Assembly (NCBI GenBank): GCA_947034895.1
Contig: OX344762.1
Location: forward strand, 70,984,981-71,048,980
DNA length: 64,000 bases
Direction of reading: 5' to 3'
Origin: Rhytidiadelphus loreus
Taxonomy: Eukaryota; Streptophyta; Bryopsida; Hypnales; Hylocomiaceae
Part shown: piece by piece, positions 23,254 to 33,329 of the stretch
How positions within the stretch are numbered: the first letter of the stretch is position 1
Layout of the letters: each line of letters opens with the position of its first letter
The notes under the pieces: generated by a model
What the model saw: only the letters and a program-made list of their open reading frames with translations
Database searches by the model: none
What the model was told of the DNA's origin: nothing
Position numbers and translations under genes: made by a program

Positions 23254-24569
23254 GTGAGAATATCAAAGCCATTTGATGTAGAGGGCCTTGAAACGGCAAT
23301 TGCATTCATTGTGGCAAAGTTGTTGAATAATAAGGATGCACACACAAATGGGTGTGAAGTCACCGAAAAAGGGTACACTAAATTCACATTTAAAACAATT
23401 AGCAATTCAAATGAAAATGATTCATTTGGTTCTTCATTGATTCTCTTTCATTTTTGGGTGTTATAGTAACGTAGGGGGGCCTCAATTGTTATGTAGCCTA
23501 TTCAAATTTAATCTTCTTGCATTGCTAATGATTAGTTATTTGGCTCCTTACAGGCTTAATGGCAGGTGTTCAATTTAGCAAGTGCTCAGAGGAAGTCATA
23601 ATTATTCTCGACCATGAATATTTCCGGTAAAAATTTGTTTAGTTTGCCTTTGACTTCCTTATTGTCATCCACTTGTATTGTAGACAATGTCTTTTTAATA
23701 GGTGGAAGAATCACCATGACAATGACTATTCTATTGGAATTGATTTGTGATCTTTGAAATAGGATTAAGGACTTTTGGAAAGGCTACAAATTGTATTGCT
23801 TTGCTCATTATGGCCAATGCAATGAGTCCAAAGGCCATTTCCAAGCCAGCAAAATGGGTGAGTAAAATATTGCCCTTCATTTTGTATAGGTGATTTGAAT
23901 CCTTGAATAATGAAATGAACATGTATTAATGAACATTTCTAGTTGGATAGTTAGTGGTGGACATTTCATCTCACTATTAGTGCTTATTTGCTGTAGGACG
24001 AGTGATGTGTTTGATACAAAACACACGCGATATTGTTTGGGGAGCCAAATTTGATGAGGCCATTAGGGAGGGGTGGGCCATGATGGAAGAATATGTGTGG
24101 GTTCGGCAAGGAAAAGATTGCACAAACCTCAAGTTCGGTTGTTCTAGTATAGAACTTGTATTATAAGATTATATGCTAAAAATACCCATATGTAGTTGTT
24201 ATGTTTTAATATTCATTGATATGGGGGGCTGGGAGATGCAGGGCTTTATTAGAAGAATTTGAGGATGTCGAGAAACTTTCCGAGTCTGAGAATGGATGCT
24301 TGTTGTTACAACTCATTAAGGTTAGTGCAATACCACAACACGAGTTAATATACTTGCTAGGTTAGTATTGTTTGTACCCCATTCTGTGAATATCATATGT
24401 ACTAATGACAATTCCACCTTAGGATGATGAGCACGGGACGGAACGCGCATTTATACAATCTCTGAGCGTTCAAATCAACACCACGGATATCTTTGAGCAG
24501 ACCAATAATAGGTTAAACCAAGCTCGCGCAAACTTGGACAACCTTGTGCCACGGGCAAATCGTTCGTGA
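23254..24569 (+). CDS. Multi-exon gene of unknown function (cargo of the hAT)
   Basis: Several open segments are bounded by good splice sites. Likely exons: first exon around 23254-23420 (start codon not settled; frame VEGLETAIAFIVAKLL); 23554-23626; 23763-23867; 23997-~24137; 24242-24320; 24423-24569 ending TGA. Phases agree for the 23554/23763/23997 joins (2, then 1); the join into 24242 is not resolved. Readable stretches include VQFSKCSEEVIIILDHEYF, DFWKGYKLYCFAHYGQCN, DIVWGAKFDEAIREGWAMME and LSVQINTTDIFEQTNNRLNQ. I do not recognise a family. It is the only cargo gene that clearly uses introns, so it may be a captured host gene or an old component. Arrays of the 14-bp motif and a partial shared promoter block lie upstream. 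Confidence 0.6.
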
Positions 24570-25830
24570 CTAGAGACATTGTTGTGGTGCATCAAACGGC
24601 AGCCTTGTACTATGGCATAAGACCCTATTTTGATTTTTGAGTTGGGATCATAAAAAAAAATAAGTTATTTATGAAGATAATAGTACTAAAGTCATGCTAG
24701 ACATGTGAAATAGCAATGTGCTTGACAGAGAACTTCATTTTACATTTCTATATTATAATTTTGCTAAACAATGCATGGATTGTTTATCTCAGATGGATGA
24801 TCATATTTTGCTAAACAGTCCATGGTATATGAATGTTTAATTGATTAGTGCCCAATACTTTAATGGTTTACATATGTGACCCCTCCCAAAAAATATATAC
24901 CCATAAATGTGACCCCCCCAATAAAATATATACCCATAAATGTTGTGGCTTGTTATTCTTGGTTCACAAGTTTGAAATCCCCAAATATTGAAAATGTACA
25001 AATGTATGCCCTTGATTTAATCCCTTTGTTTGTAAATATGATGGCTACACTTTTGATTAATATGAAACAAGTTTTATTGTTTGGATACCTATGAATGTAC
25101 AGATAAATAAAATTTGAACAAAACCATGAAATCAGTTGGGAAATAGCTATGACAATTAATTGTGACAATTAGTTCCCAACTACACCTTCACGGTGCTTGA
25201 TGAAGCACATGATGAAAGTTATATGGGAGCTCATGCTGTCACACCCAATCCTTATGAGATATTTGAACAACCATCTTACTACACCTATCCTATGCATTGT
25301 ATAATTGATTATATTGAGTTTTGTTCTCTCACGCAATTTATAATGTGTCAATCACACTTGACCATAAATGAATAAAAGGTATTTATCCCTCAATTCCCAA
25401 ACCCCTTCTTTTGGAGCTCTCCGAAAGTGGTCTACATTGATCAAGAATCCCACATTCTTCATGGTTGGATCTTGTTTTACAATGGATTCACCATACAAAT
25501 TCAAACTAAACATAATAGAGATTGCATTGGAAAATAAAACGCAACCATGTGAATCATGGATGGTAAATTTCTTATGTTTGATTATTTTCTTATTGAAATT
25601 GCAGAAGTGATGTTAGGGTGGGAATCCTCTTTTTGCATGTCAAATCTAATAAGTTGCAACAATAATTAATAAAATGGCTAAAGATGCATAACCCAAATTT
25701 TTAAATAAAAGATGAAAAGGTGCAATACATTTTTATGAAGTGCATTGGTAACTAAAATTTAGGTCCACAATTTTGTGTAAGAGAACTTCAAAGTGAAAGT
25801 CTTAGAGGTTCAGAAATTCAAAATCCCGCC
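24570..25830. other. Intergenic region inside the hAT, no gene seen
   Basis: AT-rich. It contains a short tandem duplication at 24880-24940 (AAATATATACCCATAAATGT twice). No domain-bearing frame on either strand. Confidence 0.55.
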
Positions 25831-25835
25831 TTGTA

Positions 25836-26160
25836 CCCGCAGTCGCCCACCAGCGGTTGCCCCACTGTAGGGGTCCAGAAATTACTCTGTGGTGCCCCAC
25901 ACGCGGTCGCCCATCCCTAGTAGCCCCAGACCCGCAGTCGCCCTACCCGCAGTCGCGCAGGACCCCAGTACTTCTATAGCCATCGATCCGCGGTCGCCCA
26001 TCCCCAGTAGCCCCAGACCTGCAGTCGCTCTACCCGCAGTCGCCCTACCCGCAGTCGCCTTCGCAGTCGGCCCTTTAGACCCGCAGTCACCCTACCCGCG
26101 GTCGCTCTCAAACCTGCACGCGCCCCTTCCTGCATTCACCCCAAGGCGATTGCGGGTTAA
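25836..26160 (+). promoter_or_regulatory. 14-bp motif array upstream of the 26421 gene
   Basis: ACCCGCAGTCGCCC variants on the + strand, some directly adjacent (CCCTACCCGCAGTCGCC repeated). A larger unit, CGCGGTCGCCCATCCC followed by AGTAGCCCCAGACC, occurs at 25902 and 25991. The last copy (GGCGATTGCGGGT, 26144) is inverted and nearest the gene. Confidence 0.83.
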
Positions 26161-26206
26161 TTAGCTGTCTCCCCACCCGACTTCGCCACTTTCCCTTCTT
26201 GCTGGG

Positions 26207-26280
26207 TACTGCCTTTCACCTACTTTACAGTGGCTGATTGCGTGCCCGGGAGCTTGGGTTTTGAGTTTCACTTACATGTG
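26207..26280 (+). promoter_or_regulatory. Shared promoter-proximal block, copy upstream of the 26421 gene
   Basis: TGCCTTTCACCTACTTTACA, GTGGCTG, GCGTGCCCGGG and GGGTTTTGAGTTTCAC are the reverse complement of the blocks at 17336-17408 and 21158-21230, in the same order relative to the gene. A short duplication, TAGATAATACTTTGCGGTTTAG, follows at 26320 and 26355. Confidence 0.75.
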
Positions 26281-26420
26281 GCTCATGTTCTTGATTTTAC
26301 TCCATCACTCACTAATCGCTAGATAATACTTTGCGGTTTAGGGTTAACTTTAGCTAGATAATACTTTGCGGTTTAGGATTAAGTTTAGATTCCTTGCCCC
26401 AAATCTCAAGAGCATCTCCA

Positions 26421-28028
26421 ATGGCGGACCACAAGAAGAAGACCAAGGCAAAAGGAGCCATGCACCCTAGGCAACGACGCATCCTTTTGGACCCAGCGTG
26501 TGTGGCCTACCGAGGTTGGGATCGAATTACGGGCCACTGGACCGCCAAGACTTATAAGTCCTTCGTGGGGTGGTGCCACATCGACAAGTTATTCCCCTAT
26601 CATCGGCACTACACGAATCGGCGCAACAATACGGCCAATTTGCATCCATGCCGTAATGATGCATTTGTGCAACGTTGTATCGAAATTTATCGATACTTGT
26701 ATGGCACATATTCAGTGCCTAGGAGCGAAGTCCCGTATTTCATATGTGCAATGGTGTATGCGGAACTCATTTTGTTTCGAAGCGTGGATTGGAGTTCAAT
26801 CAAGGGAGTGAAGCATGCTCGCCTTCCACCGACAAAAGACATCCCAAGGGCGGCTCTATCTGCCAATCCACGTGAAGGGCTAGGCCAGAAGAAAAACTTG
26901 AAGGAGGGAGTGCCCGATGAGCAGTTTCATTGGACGTCATCTGATTCATCTTCGGGAGAGGAAGACAACCTTGGTGAAGACCCTCCAATGCAGCTCCAAA
27001 ACATGGCGATGGTGGCTTCTACTTCACAAAATTTACCTCCCCCGAGAATGGAAGAAGAGGGTGAACCAGCTAGGCAACCACAAAATCTTGATATTTTGCC
27101 TCTTGCTATGGTGAATCCGATTACAGTCCCTCGCACTGAAGAAGACGAAGTTTTGCAGTATGTGCTTGCATGCATGCAAGAAGCAGAAGATGATGTTTTT
27201 TGGACAGAGATGGAAACAGAAGAAGATGTGAAGCCTTCTTTGTTCCAATTGGATTGTATTGATGACATGTACCGAAGTGAGGAATTTGTTGAAGATGGAA
27301 CTATCCCTGACACAATAATGTTGGACACCAAAGTTGTTTACAAAGCTCAACTCAAGAAGCTTCTAAATGAGTTGGATGAAAAGCATCTAGAATGTGAGAA
27401 GCTTCGCAATCAAGAAACGCAAACTTTGAGTGGAGATATTGTAAATAGCTTACGTGCTGAACTTGAAAGTCGGCAAGTTCTTTTGTCAACACAAATAACA
27501 AAGATTTTAGATTTGGAAGCATTTTACCTTAGATTCTCTTCTCGGCATGCTAGAGGATCTAGTTCTTCTAGCAATGAGTTTGCAAAATCACGGCTTGCCA
27601 AAATTATGGAAGCATGCAAGCTGGAGGAAGATCAGATAGACTTGGAGAAGCGAGGGGTGGAAGAAGCACAATCAAGATTAAATTCTTTGAAAGCATTAAA
27701 GGACAAAGCCCCCCTTGACCGTGTTGCAGAAATGTGTGGTTGGAAAGACGTGGCTACTAAACAAGCATTGTCTCTTACGGAAGTAGTTGACTTGAAAAAG
27801 AAGCTTGGGGTTTCTTTGTCATTGGATCCAAAATTGGAAGAACATCGGGATGCACTGAAGGCACTTTTGAAGTTCCAAAAATCATACAAGCAATTTTAGT
27901 TGGAAAAGAAGTTGGGAAAGGATGACCGATACCTTAGGAATTTGCAGTTGGAAGGTAGGAAAGTCTTGTATGAGATGGAACGTGAGGCTCATGACCGCAA
28001 AGAAAAGGCCAAAATGGATGTTGAATGA
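26421..28028 (+). CDS. WCHI-domain coiled-coil protein (cargo of the hAT), one in-frame stop near the end
   Basis: ATG at 26421; 492 codons to TAG (27897-27899), after which the frame runs 42 more codons in the same charged heptad style to TGA at 28026-28028. The TAG is thus probably a late nonsense change. The N-terminus is Lys-rich. Residues ~25-140 match the shared domain: TAKTYKSFVGWCHIDKLFP, YHRHYTNRRNNTANLHPC, CIEIYRYLY, MVYAEL, VDWSSIKG. The centre is acidic with Ser clusters. From ~310 on there is coiled-coil sequence (LKKLLNELDEKHLECEKLRN). No RING. It is similar in plan to the gene at 15655-17145 but clearly diverged, so the copies are old paralogues rather than recent duplicates. 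Function is unknown. Confidence 0.82.
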
Positions 28029-28344
28029 TTTTCATTTTTAGCACATTTTTGAGGACTATGTATATTCCATCTTATGTATATATAAAAGGATATTATCCAT
28101 TTTGAACATTTTAATGCAAGCACATTGAATTCTATGTAGTTCCTTGACAAGAGTACATAAATATAGATATGAATTTTTGGTTATTTATGTTTGCGATGTT
28201 GTGAATACTTGAATATTCTAGGAATTTTGGCAGGAAAATGACCTTGGGAGTTCGGACTTTCGGAATTAAAAGAGAATTAAAAAAAAAAAGGAAAATTCAA
28301 AACTTGCCGGATTGGAAAAGAACTTGTTATTGAAGTTCAGAGCA

Positions 28345-28440
28345 ATTGTCACGGCTAGGGTGAATTGACCTACTCATTGCCACTCCAGGGCAAACACTAG
28401 AATTTTTTATTTTCAAGGCTTATTTTTTTAGTGGAAATTC
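28345..28440. mobile_element. Fragment of the GGGTGAATTGACC MITE family
   Basis: GGCTAGGGTGAATTGACC, CTCATTGCCA and AATTTTTTATTT occur in the same order as in the copy at 49100. Only one end is present. It lies between the stop of the 26421 gene and the next motif array. The interval 28029-28505 otherwise holds nothing. Confidence 0.6.
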
Positions 28441-28504
28441 TGAATTCATAGTTTCAATTATAGGCCCCAAATTACCCCAGGGGATGCAAGAATTATCCAA
28501 ACAA

Positions 28505-28755
28505 ATGGCAGTCGCCCGTTCCTGGACCCGCAGTCGCCTGTTTCTGGACCCGCAGTCGCTCATTACTGGACCCACAGTCGCCCGTTCCTGACCCGTAGTC
28601 GCCTGTTTCTGGACCCGCAGTCGCCCATTACTGGACCCGTGGCGCCCACTTCTGGACCCGCTGTCGCCCAATCTTGGACCCGCAGTCGCCCATCACCTGA
28701 CTGATTTCAGGTTTTTGGACCCACATTCTCTCATGGGGCGACCGCGGGTCCAAAG
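28505..28755 (+). promoter_or_regulatory. 14-bp motif array upstream of the hAT transposase gene
   Basis: GGACCCGCAGTCGCCC variants on the + strand in ~28-34-bp steps, separated by TTTCTGG/TTACTGG/TTCCTGG spacers. The last copy (GGGGCGACCGCGGGTCC, 28735) is inverted and nearest the gene. If the transposase binds this motif, the arrangement would allow self-regulation. Confidence 0.83.
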
Positions 28756-29000
28756 AGTTTTCTTGTATAAAGTTCTAGGGGTACCCCTTGTTTTATCACC
28801 TTGGCTCCGTTGATAAAACTCTTGTCTTGGACCTTCGAAAGAGGCTTCATGCGGACGTTTAACTTCTTCGGAGGGCAACAACCGTGTTTAGAAGGGTTTA
28901 CAAGACCACTCTAAGCGGGTTGCTTTGTCATTACATCTTCCATAGTATTAGTGTGATTATTGTAGTCATTTTCTTTGAAGACCCAGTGTTGATCTACTAC

Positions 29001-32000
29001 ATGGCTGGACAAGGTGTTGGGAGGGGGGGGACCATGAATGATACGCGGAGGTCCACAAAGGATTGGGACCCTTGGCTAGTACCGTGTACCCCAATTGATA
29101 ATTCCCCCCATGCTCGAAAATGCGTGTTTTGTGGGTGGAGCAAAGCATTTGTACGAAAGAGAGCATTGATTCACTTTGGCTATGGCGGCTCGACTACATC
29201 GGAGCGTTGTAAGGAGATCCCTAGAATTGTACGAGAAAAGTTTCGGACTGGCGAGGGGCAAGTTCCAAGGTCCATGAGTTACGAAGAGATGTATGATGCA
29301 CCGGCTAGACATGATGCACCAGTTAATGTTGCAGAGTCTATTGTCGCACCTGCGTTGGATGTTGAAGAAGAAGGGTCTCTTAATCCCTTTGAATCAAATG
29401 CAAGACCAAATCCTACGCCTGATTCAGTAGATTCTACTGGAACAACGCTTGAGAGAAGGAGGAACATGCCATCTGTTTCTCGGCAAAGAAGCATGGATGA
29501 ATCATTATAGACGGGCCGCAGACAAGAGTTGGATAGGTTGTGGGCTTCTTTCTTTTACGAGGCGAACATTTCATTTAATGTTGTACGCCACCCGGCCTTC
29601 GTGAATGCTGTTAAACAAACTGCAGCAGCTGGATTCGTGTACCAACCGCCACCGTATAATGCGATTCGCACGAAAATGATAGATGTTAAGAAGGCATCGG
29701 TTGAAGCCATGGTCTCGGAGCGGACTAGGGTTTCAATAAGTCAGTATGTAGCGACAATTTGTTCAGATGGTTGGTCCGATACTAATTCACGGCCATTACT
29801 AAATATGATGTTGGTGTGTCCCGCCGGGGATATCTTTTTGGGATCAGTGGATAGTACTAGAGAGAAGAAGGATATATCTTACACGACTGAGACGATGGCA
29901 CGATACATTGAGGAAGTTGGGCCTACCAACGTTGTGCAATTGTGTACGGACAATGCTGCAGTCATGACGGGGGCGATGGCAAGGTTGGAAGAAAGGTACC
30001 CTCACATTTATAGGCAGGGTTGTGCGGCACACATTTTGGACTTACTCTTAGAAGACTGGGGAAAGGATCAGAGAGTAAAGGAGTTGGTAAAAAAGGCTTC
30101 ATCAATTGTGAAGTTCATCAAGAAATACCAACATACTTTGGCGTTGTTTCGGAGATTTTCACCAAACAAAGTGTTGAGACTTCCAAGCAAAACACGTTTT
30201 GCCACAAATTTCTTGATGATTGATCGTTTGGTAGACTGCAAGCAAGCAGTGCACAACGTGACACTGGATGAAACATACATGACGTTCGAGTTGAGTTTGC
30301 AAAACCGCAGAAATGGACATTTCATTATGGGCAAGGCCAAACTTGCAAGGCAAGATATCCGTTCAGAAGAGTTCTGGGTTCAGTGCGACAATTTCCTCCA
30401 TATGGTAGAGCCCGTACTGCTTTGTCTTCGTCATTTTGGTGGAAAAGTCCCGGCAATGCCGAAAGCTTTAGTAATGATGACAGCCTTGAAGGAGCACATT
30501 TATTCTCTCAAGAATGCTCCATTTTTCCTTGATCCAGTGGTGGCAACACGATATGAGAAACAATTTGATGCTCGCTGGAAGTTGATGATTACTAACCTAC
30601 ACTATGCGGGGGCACTACTAAATCCATACTTGAGTGACGTGGAGGCTATTCATAACAATGGCTACGCGAAGGGAGCTTTGAATCGAGTCATACGAAAACT
30701 GAGCATACCATTGAACGTGTCAGTGGTGGAAGCAATGCAGGAGCTAACTCAATTTGAAGAGAAGACAGGTGCATTCGATCCTTTACATGAGGCTCCCGAT
30801 ATCATTGAATGTCAATTATTGCCTCATCAATGGTGGAATCGTGTGGGGGGCAATGCTCTTCCAAAAATTGCAAAGCGAATTCTCGGTTTGACGTGCTCTG
30901 TATCTTCGTGTGAAAGGAATTGGAGCATGTATTCCTTTCTGCACAATAAAGTGCGAAACCGCTTGGCCACGACAAAGGCAGAGACATTGGTGTATATCTA
31001 CGCAAACAGCAAACTTGAACGTCAAAAACGTGGACACAACCCAGCCATTTTTTACGACCAGATGCTTGCAGATGGAGACGATGAGGACGAGCGTGATGGG
31101 CCTTTGTCTTCAAGGGAAGAAGACGACGTTGTTCCTGATTTTATGAGAGAACGCGAGAACCGCAAGGATGAAGAGGATCGGTTGCGCAACAATCCTTGGA
31201 ATGCAATGGTTAGGCCGCCACATAGTCCTCCACGACCAATATACGGGAATACATTTGATTTTAGTGACGATGGGTATGTTTCTCCGGGAAATTCACCTGT
31301 ACGCAGTCCACCGCAGAACGTCGTGCACAATATGGATGCAATTTCGCCGGCACATGCATCACTGAGGAGGGAAAGCACCCTCGACAACAACGACGAAGGC
31401 GTACCTATTCCCATGGCACCCGTAGAGGAAGAAGCTAGATCTCCAATATCAACTAGTTCGCCTCCAAATATGGCCCGCAATTTAAGAAGCAGTGCACAAG
31501 TTCCAATGAGAAGCGAACATGAAGAAGAGGCCATCAAAGTCAATGAAGTTGTACATGAGGGAATACCAAATCCCGTTGTATTGAACGCATCTACCCTCGG
31601 AACAACTGTTACTACAGATGATGATGATGATGTGCCATTGGCATATGTTATGAATCGAAGTCGGAATGTGCCGTTGAATCCAGAGACGACTACAAATGTG
31701 GCAACAGTGAGGAGGTCTATCCCAACCCTTCCAACAAGGCCACCGGTGCATGGAGGTGCTCTACGGACGATTGATGAAGAGGTTCACGGCTCAGCTCCAC
31801 AACCCACTCAACCTTCATCCGTGTCTGGCCCTGGCGAATCATCATTAGGAATCCAGGGGCGCAACAGTAGAGGCCAGAAAAGGTGTATTAGGAGGGTTGA
31901 CGAGAGGGGACCTCGAAACCCTAAACGACCCACTCAAATTGTCCAACGGTGTACCATTGGAGCGGGCTGTTCCACCCAGAATGTTGGACAATCAAGTAGA

Positions 32001-32276
32001 GGAGGGCGACACCCTGCATCCAACATGGATGGAACTACGGATGCGTTGAGGCTCACGAAACGACTTGTGCAAACTGAAGGGTTGAGTGGTGTAGATACAG
32101 AAGTTCGAAATCTGAACTCAGAGGTAGAGCGTGAGGTGCAAATCGAAGTAGTAACAAGGGAAGATGATGAAATCGAAAGCTCGGGCGACAACAGGAGCAA
32201 CGAAGAGTCTTACGAAGATACAGACCCTAATGCTGATGAGGTGCCGAGCGATTCCACATTCATGCCTGGTGACTAG
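29001..32276 (+). CDS. hAT transposase: BED finger, DUF659, hATC; one in-frame TAG
   Basis: ATG at 29001 (MAGQGVGRGG). The first segment holds a BED-like zinc finger (KCVFCGWSKAF ... ALIHFGYGG ... SERC). TAG at 29508-29510 interrupts, and the frame continues for 922 further codons to TAG at 32274-32276. Counting from 29529, DUF659/RNase-H-like motifs are ICSDGWSD (Asp ~80), LCTDNAAVM (Asp ~141) and CAAHILDLLLEDW (His ~168). The hAT dimerisation region QWWNRVGG ... SVSSCERNWSMYSFLH is at ~434-490 with its conserved Glu and Trp. After ~residue 510 there is a ~390-residue acidic, Pro/Ser-rich disordered tail ending FMPGD, which is unusual for the family. It would cut at the CAGGG ends and make the 8-bp duplications seen. 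The single TAG separates the DNA-binding finger from the catalytic part; CAG to TAG decay is the simplest reading, so this copy may be inactive. Confidence 0.92.
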
Positions 32277-32784
32277 AGTACTAGAGAAGTAGACAATAAC
32301 TATAGTTATAGTTATAGTTATAAGGTTTTAGCTTATATGTTAGGTAGCAAATCTTTGTAGTTCAAGCTTTGAGCCTTCATCCTGATGTGTAAGGATTTTG
32401 TAATGCTTCATCAAGCATATGAGCATATTAGAGTGAGGGACAGATTACCGGTTTTAAAATATATGTTGAGTTCTAATTGGTAGGCAGTTAGGTGATGACT
32501 GCAACGAGGTTATAAAAGTGCAATGCAAGTATGGCTACATTTGAAGTCCGCCTCAAAGCAATATTGATGACTAATTAATATAATCGTTGTTGACATTATT
32601 ATTGTGGCCTTATACTGGGTGAATTTTTGGGATTAGAGAAGTTTGTCCAATTTACATTTCATGGGCTCTATTATTTGCACTTGTAAATTGTAAACCCCAA
32701 TATAACGTAGCACCTAATTCTGCGCTTATAAAACACCTATGTGACGTATTACTTCAAAGACTGAATATGCCAAACTGAAATCCT
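32277..32784. other. 3' flank of the transposase gene, no gene seen
   Basis: AT-rich. It has a small hexanucleotide repeat (ATAGTT) at 32300-32325 shortly after the transposase stop. No motif copies until the right array starts. Confidence 0.6.
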
Positions 32785-33145
32785 AAACTGAACCTGCGGT
32801 TGCCCTGGAACACGCGGTCGCTGTCTGCTGCTCCGACCCGCAGTCGCCTTGTAACCCGCAGTTGCCCCTACCTGTCGGACACTCGGACCCGTGGTCGCCC
32901 TCAGACCTCAGTACCCGAAGCCGCGGTGGCCCCTTCACCCGAAGTCGCCCTAAAGCCCCTGAACCGCAGTCGCCCACTCACCCGCAGTCGCCTCTATTTT
33001 TTCCACCCGCGGTCGCCCCTTCACCCGAAGTCGCCCTAGCGCCCCAGACCCGCAGTCGCCCCTTCACCCGTAGTCGCCTCAATTTTTCCACCCGAGGTCG
33101 CCCAAGGCAGACTTGCACGCGCCCACACCCGCAGTCGCCCACGCT
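32785..33145 (+). repeat. Right subterminal array of the 14-bp motif (outward-facing)
   Basis: ACCCGCAGTCGCC, ACCCGAAGTCGCCC and ACCCGCGGTCGCCC on the + strand, pointing to the right terminus at 33321. The last copy ends ~180 bp from the end, mirroring the left array. A GCACGCGCCC box next to it mirrors GGGCGCGTAC at 10944. Confidence 0.87.
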
Positions 33146-33312
33146 GGCTGTCCATGTCAGTTCCGAAGCCCTGCCACGTAGGCAAAATCTATTTACCATG
33201 GGGTAAAATTTTTTACCCCTCAGCGACGCGATGTCAAGTAAACTCGACACTTCGTGACTCGCGACGTCAGACGTCATACACGACGCCTAAACCCAAAAAT
33301 ATGTCAGACAAG

Positions 33313-33321
33313 ACAACCCTG
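33313..33321 (-). repeat. hAT right terminal inverted repeat
   Basis: ACAACCCTG, reverse complement of 10782-10790; followed directly by the octamer GTGGGGAT. Confidence 0.93.
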
Positions 33322-33329
33322 GTGGGGAT
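33322..33329. repeat. 8-bp target site duplication of the hAT, right (GTGGGGAT)
   Basis: Identical to 10774-10781. Confidence 0.95.

Larger units (their letters stand above)
10782..33321 (+). mobile_element. Giant cargo-carrying hAT transposon (22,540 bp)
   Basis: It has perfect 8-bp target duplications, 9-bp terminal inverted repeats CAGGGTTGT/ACAACCCTG, and a longer imperfect subterminal inverted similarity (around GCGACGTCACGAA and GTCACGAAGTGTC). It encodes its own hAT transposase (29001-32276). Cargo, left to right: WCHI-RING protein (+), WCHI coiled-coil protein (-), protein kinase (-), multi-exon gene (+), WCHI coiled-coil protein (+). Clusters of a 14-bp motif occur ~190 bp inside each end and upstream of each gene; none were seen outside the element. 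Removing it with one octamer copy re-forms an uninterrupted gag frame (33330 minus 10782 is divisible by three and no stop is met at the junction), which confirms the boundaries independently. hAT elements are usually under about 6 kb, so the size and gene load are exceptional. Confidence 0.93.

Noticed and set aside
10945..33145. Motif arrays as a CRISPR-like locus
   Set aside because: Repeats are too short and degenerate, spacers are not uniform, no cas genes are present and the genome is eukaryotic.
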